A DNA stretch of 64,000 bases from assembly GCA_900547165.1 (NCBI GenBank), contig URFZ01000002.1, forward strand, positions 1-64,000, written 5' to 3'. The notes beneath the pieces were generated by a model. It worked only from the letters and a program-made list of their open reading frames with translations, ran no database searches and was not told where the DNA came from. A program made the position numbers and the translations under genes. Positions 51,046-60,471 of the stretch are shown here, piece by piece. This DNA comes from an uncultured Eubacteriales bacterium (lineage in GTDB: Bacteria > Bacillota > Clostridia > Oscillospirales > UBA644). Positions within the stretch are counted from its first letter, which is position 1; every line of letters begins with the position of its first letter.

Positions 51046-52899
51046 ATGGAAGAAAGAGGCGGTATTTCCGTACAGACGGAACATATATTTCCGATAATCA
51101 AACGTTGGCTTTATTCGGACAAGGATATTTTTCTGCGTGAGATAGTTTCGAACGCAAGCGACGCAATAACAAAACTGCGTCATCTTTGCGCGATAGGTGA
51201 AGCGCAGGGCATAGATGAGTCCGATTACCGCATAACCGTGACGCTTGACGAAAAGGCAAAGACCGTTTCCGTTGACGATAACGGCATAGGCATGACCGCA
51301 GACGAGGTCAGAAATTATATAAACAACATCGCGCTTTCCGGCGCGCTTGATTTCGTTAAAAAATACGAGGGCGCAAACTCCGAAAATGACGGAATAATCG
51401 GTCATTTCGGTCTCGGCTTTTACTCCGCGTTCATGGTTGCGGACAAGGTTACGATAGAGACGAGATCTTACACCGACGCACCCGCCGTTAAGTGGACGGG
51501 TGATCAGGACGGCAGTTTTGTTATGGAAGACTGCGAAAGAGCGGGACGCGGAACGAAAGTTACGATGTTCCTCACCGAAGAGGATAAGGAGTTCGGCACA
51601 AAAGCAAAACTGACGGAAATTCTTGAAAAGTATTGCGCGTTTATGCCGTTCCCGATATATCTTGAAATCGTCGGAGAAGAACCGAAAAAGGACAAGAACG
51701 GAAACGTGCTTGCTCCCGAACCGATAAACGACACGCAGCCGCTGTGGCAAAAACAGGCTTCGGAATGTACGGAAGAGGATTATAACGAGTTCTACAAAAA
51801 GGTATTCAACGATTACCGTGAACCGATATTCCACATTCATTTGAACGCGGATTATCCTTTGAATTTCAAGGGGATTCTTTACTTCCCGAGAATGACGAGC
51901 GCATACGAGGGCATAGAGGGACAGATAAAACTGTTCTACAACCGCGTTTTCGTTGCGGACAATATCAAGGAGATAATTCCCGATTATCTGCTTATGCTCA
52001 AAGGTGTTCTCGACTGCCCCGAAATGCCGCTTAACGTTTCGAGAAGCTATTTGCAGTCGAACGCGTATGTCGCAAAAGTCAGCGCGCATATCGTCAAAAA
52101 GGTTTGCGACAAACTTGTTTCGATGCACGATACCGAGCCTGACAAGTTCAAGAAAGAATGGGACGAGTTGAAGACGTTTGTCAAATATGCGTCCATGCGT
52201 GACAGAAAAGTTTACGACAAACTCAAAGACATCGTTTTGATGGAAACTGTTGACGGCGACTATGTAAGCCTTAAAGAATATCTTGAAACCGCCCGCGAAA
52301 AGGACGGCAAAAAGGTCGTTTATTACGCAACAGACAAAAAACAGCAGGCAGTTTACATCAATATGTTCAAAAACGAGGGTATCAACGTTGTCGTTCTTGC
52401 CGACTTTATAGACAACAACTATATGAGCATAGTTGAGCAGAGCGAAGAAAACGTTAAATTCCTGCGCATCGACGCAGAAGCGGACGCGCTGAAAACGGAC
52501 GGTGAGTCAGCCGAGAACGAAAAGGTTAAGGAACTGTTCGCGAAGATAAGCGGAAACGATACGATGAAAATTACGTTCATGCCGCTTAAAGACACAAAAA
52601 TCCCCGCGCTTCTTAATATCGACGAAGAAAGCCGACGCTTCTCGGAAATGATGAAGATGTACGCCGCTGCGTCGAAGAAGATGCAGGAAGATCTTCCGCA
52701 ACAGGCAACGCTTGTTCTGAACACCGAAAACGCGCTTATCAAAAAACTTGAAACGAACTGCGAAAACGGTGCTTCCGATATTGACGAGGCTATTGCAAGA
52801 CAGATCTACACGCTTGCGCTTATCGGACAAAGACAGTTGACCGCCGCAGAACTGGAAGCATTTCTTGACAACAGTTACGGATTACTTGAAAAATTATAA
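51046..52899 (+). CDS. htpG: Molecular chaperone HtpG (Hsp90)
   Basis: 617 residues. GHKL ATPase N-terminal domain: FLREIVSNASDAITKLRHL, DNGIGMTADEV, GHFGLGFYSAFMVADKV; middle domain with YLQSNAYVAKVSAHIVKKV; C-terminal dimerisation domain to residue 617. Family-typical length. AGGAGG precedes the ATG by 10 nt. Monocistronic between its own promoter and the hairpin at 52941. Confidence 0.97.
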   Translation: MEERGGISVQTEHIFPIIKRWLYSDKDIFLREIVSNASDAITKLRHLCAIGEAQGIDESDYRITVTLDEKAKTVSVDDNGIGMTADEVRNYINNIALSGALDFVKKYEGANSENDGIIGHFGLGFYSAFMVADKVTIETRSYTDAPAVKWTGDQDGSFVMEDCERAGRGTKVTMFLTEEDKEFGTKAKLTEILEKYCAFMPFPIYLEIVGEEPKKDKNGNVLAPEPINDTQPLWQKQASECTEEDYNEFYKKVFNDYREPIFHIHLNADYPLNFKGILYFPRMTSAYEGIEGQIKLFYNRVFVADNIKEIIPDYLLMLKGVLDCPEMPLNVSRSYLQSNAYVAKVSAHIVKKVCDKLVSMHDTEPDKFKKEWDELKTFVKYASMRDRKVYDKLKDIVLMETVDGDYVSLKEYLETAREKDGKKVVYYATDKKQQAVYINMFKNEGINVVVLADFIDNNYMSIVEQSEENVKFLRIDAEADALKTDGESAENEKVKELFAKISGNDTMKITFMPLKDTKIPALLNIDEESRRFSEMMKMYAAASKKMQEDLPQQATLVLNTENALIKKLETNCENGASDIDEAIARQIYTLALIGQRQLTAAELEAFLDNSYGLLEKL

Positions 52900-52940
52900 G
52901 CGGGCAAAAAAATATAATCAGGCATGTCCGACTTTTACAA

Positions 52941-52978
52941 AACGGACGGTGGAAAACTCGAGTTTTTCACCGTCCGTT
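52941..52978 (+). terminator. Bidirectional terminator between htpG and the XRE regulator
   Basis: Arms AACGGACGGTG (52941-52951) and CACCGTCCGTT (52968-52978) with further AAAACTCGAGTTTT pairing inside. T-rich sequence follows. It lies between convergent genes. Confidence 0.85.
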
Positions 52979-53010
52979 GTCTTTATTTGATTTTTGTCGG
53001 GTTTTCCGCA

Positions 53011-53517
53011 TTACTGCTGCAAAATTATCGCAATGTCGGAAAGTATGTCAAGCGCCTTTTCGAGAACGGCATTGTTTGAATAAACGCCGACATCAGCCAC
53101 TTCGCAGCAGAGTTTTGCCAGACGCAGCCTTTCTTTGATGTCATCGGTTTCGACGGCAAGCGCAAGATACGATTTTGCAAGCAACGCGCAGGCTTCATCA
53201 TAAAACTCGAATTTGCCGAATCCGTGAGCGGCAACGGGCTCAAACATTTCGATGACCTTGTCAAACTCGTTTGCCGAAAACCGTGCTTTTGCAACGGTCA
53301 GCGTTTCGCCGTCACCGTCCTGCGGCACAAGCACGGATATAGGCACGTCAAGTCTTTCCGCAAGATATTCAAGAGTTCCTATCGACGGAACGGAAACACC
53401 GTTTTCTATGCGGCTTATCATGTTTCGCGTGATCTTGTCTCCCGCAAGTTCGCTTTGCGTCATTCGCCGTGCGATGCGTGCTTTTTTAAGTCTTTTTCCG
53501 AATTCGCTTTTATCCAT
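53011..53517 (-). CDS. XRE-family transcriptional regulator
   Basis: 168 residues. The N-terminal HTH_3 domain (about 6-62): FGKRLKKARIARRMTQSELA, then TRNMISRIENGVSVPSIGTLEYLAERL. The C-terminal ~100 residues are helical and look like one or two TPR-type helix pairs (FSANEFDKVIEMFE, EACALLAKSYLAL), which in such regulators often sense a peptide or partner. GAGGAG ribosome site; an extended -10 lies at 53551-53559. Its target is unknown. Confidence 0.88.
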   Translation of the reverse strand: MDKSEFGKRLKKARIARRMTQSELAGDKITRNMISRIENGVSVPSIGTLEYLAERLDVPISVLVPQDGDGETLTVAKARFSANEFDKVIEMFEPVAAHGFGKFEFYDEACALLAKSYLALAVETDDIKERLRLAKLCCEVADVGVYSNNAVLEKALDILSDIAIILQQ

Positions 53518-53550
53518 GATTCTTTTGCTCCTCTTTTACGTTCCGAGGAT

Positions 53551-53559
53551 ATTATAGCA
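53551..53559 (-). promoter_or_regulatory. Extended -10 promoter of the XRE regulator
   Basis: TGCTATAAT on the minus strand, about 35 nt above the start codon; no clear -35. Confidence 0.55.
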
Positions 53560-53610
53560 AACTAAATCTTGCTCTTTCGGGCTATACGGCAAATTTTTTG
53601 AAACGATATT

Positions 53611-53687
53611 CCGAACAAATTGCGTTGTTGCGCCGCTTTTGATAACGCAGGGTCTGCCCGCCGCCGGGCAGATGACGATTTGTTGCG
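53611..53687. repeat. Nested palindromic element (three-way-junction potential)
   Basis: Outer arms CCGAACAAAT (53611-53620) and ATTTGTTGCGG (53677-53687 region, one bulged G) enclose two hairpins: TGCGTT/AACGCA (53621-53626 with 53644-53649) and a perfect 8-bp TCTGCCCG/CGGGCAGA (53653-53660 with 53665-53672, loop CCGC). It lies outside the expected leaders of both flanking genes, between the XRE promoter and the smc promoter. Could be a small RNA, a REP/MITE-like element or a protein-binding site; I do not recognise it. Confidence 0.5.
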
Positions 53688-53736
53688 GAAAAATCGCTCA
53701 AACAGTGGCATTTCTTAAAAATCCGAAAGAAAATAC

Positions 53737-53765
53737 TTGAAAATAATTATATTTAATGCTATAAT
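53737..53765 (+). promoter_or_regulatory. Promoter of the smc-leuS operon
   Basis: TTGAAA (53737-53742), 17 bp, TATAAT (53760-53765). Leaves a ~140-nt leader that contains a GCAGAC/GTCTGC hairpin near 53797-53821 and no ATG before smc. Confidence 0.82.
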
Positions 53766-53912
53766 ATATATCATCACTCTTTTTGCGATTTCGGCGCAGA
53801 CGGGTGACACGGTGTCTGCGGCGGCTGTGCATATTCGGCGCGGAAAAGCAGCCCTCTTATCTGCTTGCGGCACCGACACAAAAGAAAAAAAAAGAAAGGA
53901 CGGCGGTTTCAG

Positions 53913-56900
53913 ATTCAACTCAAATATATCGAATTGCAAGGTTTTAAGTCTTTTCCCGATAAAACCGTTATTTCTTTCGGTGACGGCATAACCGCCATAG
54001 TGGGCCCCAACGGCAGCGGAAAAAGCAATATCGCGGACGCCGTTCGCTGGGTCATGGGCGAAACGTCTTCAAAGACTTTGCGCGGACAGAAAATGGAAGA
54101 CGTCATTTTTGACGGAACCGTCATGCGCAAACCGCTCGGTTTTGCCGAGGTCTCGCTCGTTCTGGACAATACGGACAGAACGCTTGACATCGAATATGAC
54201 GAAGTTGCGATAACTCGTCGTTATTACCGTTCGGGCGAAAGCGAATATTTCATTAACCGTTCCGACGTCCGTTTGCGTGACATTCAGGAACTTTTGAGAG
54301 ATACCGGTCTCGGAAAAACGGGCTATTCCATAATCGGACAGGGCGCGATAACAGAAATAATCGCGGCGAAGTCCGCCGACAGACGCGCGCTTTTCGAAGA
54401 GGCGGCGGGTATTTCGAAGTTCAAGCACAAAAAAGACGAAAGCGTTCGCAGACTTGCGCAGACGCAGGACAATATAACCCGTATCAAAGATATAACTTCC
54501 GAACTTGAAGCAAGGCTCGGACCTCTTGAAAAGCAGTCGCAGAAAGCAAGAAAATATCTTGCGCTCCGAGAAGAGCGAATGGGACTCGAACTGACGCTTT
54601 GGACAAACAGGCTCGACGCCATAAAAGAAATTCTTGCCAACGCGGAAAAACAGACCGAGGAACTCCGTGCAAGTTACGAGAAGACGGAACTTGACCTGCA
54701 ACAGACCGAAACAAAGGTCACGGAACTTTCCGCACAGGGTGAAGCGCTTACCGCGGAAATTGAGCGGATAAGAGCCAAAAACAAGGAAAAAGAAGAGATT
54801 GTTCAACAGAAAAAAGCGCAGATACTCGTTGCCGAAAACGATATTTCGCACGCAAAAAAAGATATAGAGAAAATGACGGAGTCTCTCGGCAAGACCGACG
54901 AAGATGCCGAAAAGAACGCCGTTCTTGAAAAGGCGCATCTTGACGAGATCGCGGCGCTTGAAAAGAAACTTGCGGAAAAGGACGCAGAACTCGGACTTCT
55001 TGAAAAAGAAGCCGCCGAAGCGGAAGCGGAAAAGGCCGCTGCCGCACAGACGGAAGCGCAGATAAACGCGGAACTTGCGAAACTGAACGATTCGCTGACG
55101 TTTCTGAAAGTCCGTCTCGGTTCTCTCGAACAGGCGGAGCAGACACGTTCGGAATATATAAAAGAGCGTTCGCAGGACATTGAGGACGCAAAGGCGCGAA
55201 TGAGGTCCATCGAAGCGTCGCGCACCGAGACCGAAAAACAGATAGCGGACGCAAAGGCGTTGCTTCAAGAAAATGAAAACGTTACGGGCGGTTACGACGT
55301 CAAGTTGAAATCCGTCACGGAAAAACTGACGTCCGTCAGAACGGAACTCGGCGCAAAGGCGTCCGAACTCGACAAATATCTGAACCGCCGTCAGATACTC
55401 TCGGATATGGAAAAACATTACGAGGGTTTCCAGAACAGCGTTAAGGCTGTTATGACAGAATCTTCCCGCGGTACGCTGCTCGGTATAGAGGGTACGGTTT
55501 CGGAACTTATCGAAGTTCCCGCAGAGTATACGACAGCCGTTGAAACGGCGCTCGGCGGAACGCTTCAAAACATTGTCACAACCGATGAAAGAAGCGCAAA
55601 GAACGCAATAGCGCTGCTCAAAAACAGAAATCAGGGACGTGCGACGTTCCTGCCTCTTTCCAACGTTCGCGGCGAACGGTTAAGACTTGACAAACTCGAA
55701 AACGAATACGGCTTTGTCGGACTTGCGGTCGATCTTGTAACTTACGACAAAAAATACGACGGCGTTATGACCTCTCTTCTCGGCAAGACCGTGGTCTGCG
55801 ACGACCTTGACTGCGCGACAGCCATTGCAAAGAAAAACGGTTATGCGTTCAGGTTCGTAACGCTTGACGGGCAACTTGTCAATGCGGGCGGCTCTCTTAC
55901 GGGCGGTTCGGCGGCACGAAATTTCGGTATTCTTTCACGCCGCAACGAGATAGAAGAAATTGCTGCGCTTTGCGAAAAACTTGAAAAGACCATAGACGGG
56001 CTTGAAGAGCGCGAACATAAACTCACCGCAGAGAAAAATTCGGTCGAGGCTTCCGTTGAGGGAGTGCTTGCCGAAAGCCGCAGACTTGAAACCGAACTTG
56101 TGCGTTTGAACGGCGACGCGGCGCACTATCGCGAATATGCCGAGAATATGGCGCAGCAGGAAAGTTTGCTGAAACGCGAACTTGAATCGCTTGCGGCGGC
56201 ACGCGGCAGGGAAGCCGACGAAAGAGCTCTGCTCGAAAAGAAGTCGGCGGAGACAGAAAAAGAGATAGCGGCGGAAACCGAAAAACTTTCCGCGAATGCG
56301 TCCCAAACAAGACAGGCGGACGCTGCGCTTGCGGAAAATACAGAGAAAAAACACGGTATTTTGCTTTCGAAAGCTGATATATCAAACTCCGTCGAAAACA
56401 TTTCCGCGCAGATAGCGCGATTGCATGAAGAAGAACGGCTCCGCTGCGAAAACGCGGAAAAGATACGCGCCGACATAAAGACGCTCGAAGAACAGATATA
56501 CGCATACGAACAGGTTATAATCGTTCTTAACAGTGAACTTGAAGATTTCGGCAAGGAAAGCGCCGCGGACGAATTGCTTATCGGCGAAAAAATTGCCGCG
56601 AGAGCGCACCTCGAACAGCAGGCGAACACCTTGCGCCGTTCGGAAAAAGACCTCTACGATATTCGCGAAAAACTTTCGAGGGAGATAGAAAAGCAGTCCA
56701 CAAAACTCGAGGGAGTGAGCGAGGAAAAAGAGACGCTGACTTCAAAGATCTGGGAGGAGTACGAACTGACGCTCTCCGAAGCAAGGGAACACCGCGTGGA
56801 GATCGAAGACGTTGCGGACGCGCAGAAGAAAGTTTCTTCCATAAGGGCATCGATGAAAGCTCTCGGAGAAGTAAACCTCGGCGCGGTTGACGAATATATC

Positions 56901-57470
56901 GAGGTCAAGGAACGTTACGACAGGCTTTCCGAACAGGTGAACGACCTTGTTAAGGCAAAAGAGGGGCTTGAAAAAGTCATAGACGAACTGACGGCGAGAA
57001 TGAAAGACGTTTTCAAAGAGCAGTTCAAAGTCATCAACGAGGAGTTTGAAAAAGTCTTCCGCGAACTGTTCAACGGCGGCAGCGCAAAACTTGAACTCGA
57101 AGACCCCGAAAACATTCTCGAATCGGGCATAGATATATACGTCGCACCTCCGGGCAAGATAATAAAGCATCTGTCCTCTCTTTCGGGCGGCGAACAGTCG
57201 CTTACGGCGATAGCGTTGTATTTTGCGATACTGACGATACGACCCGCACCTTTCTGCCTGCTTGACGAGATAGAAGCGGCGCTTGACGACGTTAACGTTG
57301 TGCGGTATGCGGAATACCTGCACCGTCACGACAAGACGCAGTTCATCGTTATCACGCACCGTCGCGGAACGATGGAAGCGGCAAACAGACTTTACGGCGT
57401 TACGATGAAAGAAAAAGGTATATCGAGAATCCTTGCCATCGACGTCAGCGAAATAGAAAAACATATCTGA
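53913..57470 (+). CDS. smc: Chromosome segregation protein SMC, apparently with an ATT start
   Basis: 1185 residues from ATT 53913, equal to the usual SMC length. SMC is the coiled-coil ATPase of condensin that organises the chromosome. Head: LKYIELQGFKSFPDKT then Walker A GPNGSGKS (31-38); long coiled coils; hinge around 510-640 (GTVSELIEVPAEYTTAVETA, GGSLTGGSA); C-terminal signature LSGGEQSLTAIAL (~1090) and Walker B PFCLLDEIEAALDD. Family proteins begin M-x-L-K at this exact place, where the codon is ATT; AAAGGA lies ~12 nt upstream. The only other in-frame initiator is TTG 53865, which would add 16 basic residues and has no ribosome site. It is followed by ftsY after 13 bp. Confidence 0.93.
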   Translation: MQLKYIELQGFKSFPDKTVISFGDGITAIVGPNGSGKSNIADAVRWVMGETSSKTLRGQKMEDVIFDGTVMRKPLGFAEVSLVLDNTDRTLDIEYDEVAITRRYYRSGESEYFINRSDVRLRDIQELLRDTGLGKTGYSIIGQGAITEIIAAKSADRRALFEEAAGISKFKHKKDESVRRLAQTQDNITRIKDITSELEARLGPLEKQSQKARKYLALREERMGLELTLWTNRLDAIKEILANAEKQTEELRASYEKTELDLQQTETKVTELSAQGEALTAEIERIRAKNKEKEEIVQQKKAQILVAENDISHAKKDIEKMTESLGKTDEDAEKNAVLEKAHLDEIAALEKKLAEKDAELGLLEKEAAEAEAEKAAAAQTEAQINAELAKLNDSLTFLKVRLGSLEQAEQTRSEYIKERSQDIEDAKARMRSIEASRTETEKQIADAKALLQENENVTGGYDVKLKSVTEKLTSVRTELGAKASELDKYLNRRQILSDMEKHYEGFQNSVKAVMTESSRGTLLGIEGTVSELIEVPAEYTTAVETALGGTLQNIVTTDERSAKNAIALLKNRNQGRATFLPLSNVRGERLRLDKLENEYGFVGLAVDLVTYDKKYDGVMTSLLGKTVVCDDLDCATAIAKKNGYAFRFVTLDGQLVNAGGSLTGGSAARNFGILSRRNEIEEIAALCEKLEKTIDGLEEREHKLTAEKNSVEASVEGVLAESRRLETELVRLNGDAAHYREYAENMAQQESLLKRELESLAAARGREADERALLEKKSAETEKEIAAETEKLSANASQTRQADAALAENTEKKHGILLSKADISNSVENISAQIARLHEEERLRCENAEKIRADIKTLEEQIYAYEQVIIVLNSELEDFGKESAADELLIGEKIAARAHLEQQANTLRRSEKDLYDIREKLSREIEKQSTKLEGVSEEKETLTSKIWEEYELTLSEAREHRVEIEDVADAQKKVSSIRASMKALGEVNLGAVDEYIEVKERYDRLSEQVNDLVKAKEGLEKVIDELTARMKDVFKEQFKVINEEFEKVFRELFNGGSAKLELEDPENILESGIDIYVAPPGKIIKHLSSLSGGEQSLTAIALYFAILTIRPAPFCLLDEIEAALDDVNVVRYAEYLHRHDKTQFIVITHRRGTMEAANRLYGVTMKEKGISRILAIDVSEIEKHI

Positions 57471-57483
57471 AAAGGAATCGAAA

Positions 57484-58404
57484 ATGGGATTTTTCAGCAA
57501 AATAAAAGAGGGTCTCAAAAAGACCCGCACATCAATAGGCGAGGGCTTCAATTCCGTCTTTTCCGTGTTCCGAAAGGTTGACGAGGACTTTCTCGAAGAA
57601 CTTCTGGAACTGCTTATTATGGCGGACGTCGGTTACGAGACCTCGGAGCGCATCATAGACGAACTCCGCAAAAAGGCGAAACTCGAAAATCTTAACGATT
57701 CGGAAAGCGTCAAAGCGGCGCTTGCGGAGATAATCGCCGAATCCATGCGCGGCGGCAACGACCTGAATATTTCGACAAAACCGTCGGTCATTCTTGTCGT
57801 AGGTGTCAACGGCGTCGGAAAAACCACCACGATAGGCAAACTTGCGCACCGTCTTTCCGAAAGCGGCAAAAAGGTCATTATCGGCGCGGCGGACACGTTC
57901 CGTGCGGCGGCGATAGACCAGATAGCGGTCTGGGCGGAAAGAAGCGGAACGGATATAGTGAAGCATAAGGACGGCGCAGACCCCGCGGCGGTCGTGTACG
58001 ACACGATAGCGGCGGCGAAAGCGAGAAACGCCGATGTCATAATCTGCGACACGGCGGGCAGACTTCACAACAAAAAGAACCTTATGGGCGAACTTGAAAA
58101 AATAACGCGCGTCATCGACCGCGAACTGCCCGACGCGGACAAGGAGATTCTTCTTGTTCTTGACGCGACGACGGGACAGAACGCCATCGAACAGGCAAAG
58201 GACTTCAAAGAGGCGGTCGGCGTTACGGGCGTTGCCCTGACAAAACTCGACGGCACGGCAAAGGGCGGCATAACCATTGCCGTTAAAGATGTAACGGGTG
58301 TTCCCGTTAAACTCGTCGGCGTGGGCGAGGGTATGGACGACCTGCAATATTTTGAGCCCGACGCATTCGCAAAGGCGCTTGTCGGCATAGAGGACGCGGA
58401 ATGA
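57484..58404 (+). CDS. ftsY: Signal recognition particle receptor FtsY
   Basis: 306 residues. GTPase that docks SRP-ribosome complexes to the membrane. A short basic N-terminus (MGFFSKIKEGLKKTRTSIGE) without the long acidic A domain, as usual in Firmicutes, then the N domain and G domain with GVNGVGKTTTIGKLA (~107-121), DTFRAAAIDQ, DTAGRLHNK, TKLDGTAKGG and GVGEGMDDL. Overlaps rdgB by 4 bp. Confidence 0.97.
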   Translation: MGFFSKIKEGLKKTRTSIGEGFNSVFSVFRKVDEDFLEELLELLIMADVGYETSERIIDELRKKAKLENLNDSESVKAALAEIIAESMRGGNDLNISTKPSVILVVGVNGVGKTTTIGKLAHRLSESGKKVIIGAADTFRAAAIDQIAVWAERSGTDIVKHKDGADPAAVVYDTIAAAKARNADVIICDTAGRLHNKKNLMGELEKITRVIDRELPDADKEILLVLDATTGQNAIEQAKDFKEAVGVTGVALTKLDGTAKGGITIAVKDVTGVPVKLVGVGEGMDDLQYFEPDAFAKALVGIEDAE

Positions 58405-58997
58405 AACAAAAGGTTTTGCTTGCGTCAAACAACGCGCATAAGATAAAAGAGATACGAGCCATTCTCGGCGATTTTTTCGATATTGTTTCCCTGCGTGAGG
58501 CGGGCGTCGAATCCGACCCCGAAGAAACGGGAAAAACATTTGAGGAAAACGCCCGCATAAAAGCCGTGGCTGGCATGAAAGCAAGCGGAATGCCGTGCAT
58601 TGCGGACGACAGCGGACTTGAAGTTCTTGCGCTTGACTGCCGCCCCGGAGTTATGAGCGCACGGTATTCGGGCAGTCACGGAGACGATGCTGCAAACAAC
58701 GAAAAACTGCTTGCGGAACTTGCGGATAAACCGGACCGTTCCGCACGTTATGTGTGCGTTATCTGCATGGCGTTTCCCGACGGACGTGAACTTGAAGCGC
58801 GCGGAGAATGTTACGGCGAGATTTTGAAAGAGAAGCGCGGAAACGGCGGCTTCGGTTATGACCCCTTGTTTTACTTCCCGCAGTTCGGCAAAACGTTTGC
58901 AGAGATTTCCTCGGAAGAAAAAAACGAAGTCAGCCACAGAAATGCGGCGCTTAAAGCATTTGAAAAATTATGGGAGAAAGAAATAAATGACAAGTAA
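58401..58997 (+). CDS. rdgB: XTP/dITP diphosphatase (RdgB/HAM1)
   Basis: 198 residues. Removes non-canonical purine nucleoside triphosphates (ITP, XTP, dITP) from the pool. N-terminal LLASNNAHKIKEIRAIL, GKTFEENARIKA, ADDSGLEVLALDCRPGVMSARYSG and GGFGYDPLFYFP, then SHRNAALKAFE at the end, are all family motifs. Overlaps ftsY (4 bp) and yhbY (11 bp). Confidence 0.96.
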   Translation: MKQKVLLASNNAHKIKEIRAILGDFFDIVSLREAGVESDPEETGKTFEENARIKAVAGMKASGMPCIADDSGLEVLALDCRPGVMSARYSGSHGDDAANNEKLLAELADKPDRSARYVCVICMAFPDGRELEARGECYGEILKEKRGNGGFGYDPLFYFPQFGKTFAEISSEEKNEVSHRNAALKAFEKLWEKEINDK

Positions 58998-59274
58998 AAA
59001 AAGAGCGTATCTTCGCGGTCTTGCAAATACTGCGGAAACGATACTTATAATAGGCAAAGACGGCGTGACGGACAATGTTCTGAAACAGGCGGACGACGCG
59101 ATAGAGGCAAGGGAGATAATCAAACTCAAATGCCTTGAAACCGCCATGATGACCCCGCGTGAAGCGGCGGAGGAGATAGCCGCCGAGATAAAAGCGGAAG
59201 TGGTTCAGGTGATAGGCTCAAAAGCCGTGCTTTACCGTCCGTCGAAAAAACCGAAGATAGTTCTTCCCAAATGA
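58987..59274 (+). CDS. yhbY: YhbY-type CRM-domain RNA-binding protein
   Basis: 95 residues, a single CRM domain as in YhbY/YqeI, which binds the large ribosomal subunit precursor. LTSKKRAYLRGLANTAET-like start, ILIIGKDGVTDNVLKQADDA, the long middle helix and IGSKAVLYRPSKK near the end are typical. In Firmicutes it is usually encoded with nadD, yqeK and rsfS, as here. Overlaps both neighbours. Confidence 0.93.
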   Translation: MTSKKRAYLRGLANTAETILIIGKDGVTDNVLKQADDAIEAREIIKLKCLETAMMTPREAAEEIAAEIKAEVVQVIGSKAVLYRPSKKPKIVLPK

Positions 59275-59885
59275 GAACGGGACTTTTCGGGGGGACTTTC
59301 AACCCCGTCCACAACGGTCATATCGCCGCGATGAAAGCGTTTTGTGAGGCGGCAAAACTCGACCGACTTATAATCATGCCCACGGGAACGCCGCCGCATA
59401 AGCGGTTTGAGCGTGAGGTGTCGGACGCGGACAGGCTCGAAATGCTGAAACTTGCGGCGGGCACGCTCGGCGAGGTCAGCGATTACGAAATGAAAAAAGA
59501 GGGAAAAAGTTACACTGTCGAAACGCTCGAATATCTGAAAAGCGTTTACCCGAACGATGATTTTTTCCTATATATGGGTTCCGATATGCTTCTCGGATTC
59601 GAGACCTGCTGGAAACGCACGGAAGACATAATGAAAATGTGCTCGATAGTCGCGCTTTCCCGTACGGGAGACGATATTGAAAAACTGAAAGCGTATGCAG
59701 AACATCTGAAAAAGGATTATTGCGCAAAAGCCGAGGTTTACGGGTATGAACCGTTCGTCGTCAGTTCATCGCAGGTGCGCGGAATGATTTCCGCGGGGGA
59801 GGACGTCTCCGCGCTCGTTCCCAAAGCGGTCTGCGATTATATAAAAGAAAAAGGGCTTTATCGGGGAGGCGTGAAAAATGGCTGA
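59271..59885 (+). CDS. nadD: Nicotinate-nucleotide adenylyltransferase
   Basis: 204 residues. Makes deamido-NAD from nicotinate mononucleotide and ATP. The nucleotidyltransferase motif LFGGTFNPVHNGHIAAM, then MPTGTPPHK, FFLYMGSDMLLGFETCW and the C-terminal VSSSQVRGMI are the NadD signatures. Overlaps yhbY by 4 bp and yqeK by 8 bp. Confidence 0.96.
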   Translation: MRTGLFGGTFNPVHNGHIAAMKAFCEAAKLDRLIIMPTGTPPHKRFEREVSDADRLEMLKLAAGTLGEVSDYEMKKEGKSYTVETLEYLKSVYPNDDFFLYMGSDMLLGFETCWKRTEDIMKMCSIVALSRTGDDIEKLKAYAEHLKKDYCAKAEVYGYEPFVVSSSQVRGMISAGEDVSALVPKAVCDYIKEKGLYRGGVKNG

Positions 59886-60471
59886 TCTTTCCGAATACAA
59901 AAAACTTTTAAAAACGCTGCTGAAACCCGAAAGGTATGCGCACAGTCTCGGCGCTTCGGAAACGGCGAGAAAACTTGCCGAGAAATACGGGACGGACGCG
60001 GACAAAGCGGAACTTGCGGGACTGCTTCACGACATAACAAAGAATATGTCGAACGCGGAACAACTGAAAATGCTTGAAAAATACGGCGTTCCGCTGACGG
60101 AAGCCGTGCTTGCCTGCCCGTTTATATGGCATTCCTACACTTCCGCGTTTTATGTGCGTGACGTTCTCGGCATAAGCGACACGGAGATTTTTGACGGAAT
60201 ATATTATCATACTACGGGTAAAAAGGGCATGACCCTTTTCGAAAAGGTAATTTACATCGCCGACCTTGTCGAACCCACAAGAACTTACCCCGATGCAAAA
60301 AGACTTTATGCTCTTGCGTTTGAAGACCTTGACGAAGTTGTTTTCGAAAGCGCAAAGTGGTGTCTTTTCAAAAACAGCCGCGACGGCGGTTATATATACG
60401 GCGATACTTTTGAATTGTATAACGAATGCGTTCTGAAACGGAGGGAAAAAGATGAACGAAAAGATTTTTGA
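59878..60471 (+). CDS. yqeK: HD-domain nucleotide phosphohydrolase YqeK
   Basis: 197 residues. HD superfamily; YqeK proteins hydrolyse symmetrical diadenosine tetraphosphate (Ap4A) to ADP. Visible ligands: H in YAHSLGASETARKLA, HD in AGLLHDITKNM, the H of IWHSYTSAFYV and the D of EKVIYIADLVEPTR. GGGAGG lies upstream of ATG 59878. Overlaps nadD by 8 bp and rsfS by 20 bp. Confidence 0.93.
   Translation: MADLSEYKKLLKTLLKPERYAHSLGASETARKLAEKYGTDADKAELAGLLHDITKNMSNAEQLKMLEKYGVPLTEAVLACPFIWHSYTSAFYVRDVLGISDTEIFDGIYYHTTGKKGMTLFEKVIYIADLVEPTRTYPDAKRLYALAFEDLDEVVFESAKWCLFKNSRDGGYIYGDTFELYNECVLKRREKDERKDF

Noticed and set aside
54069..55568. 499-codon minus-strand open frame inside smc
   Set aside because: Antisense of the SMC coiled coil, Phe/Arg-rich as expected from reversed Glu/Lys codons.
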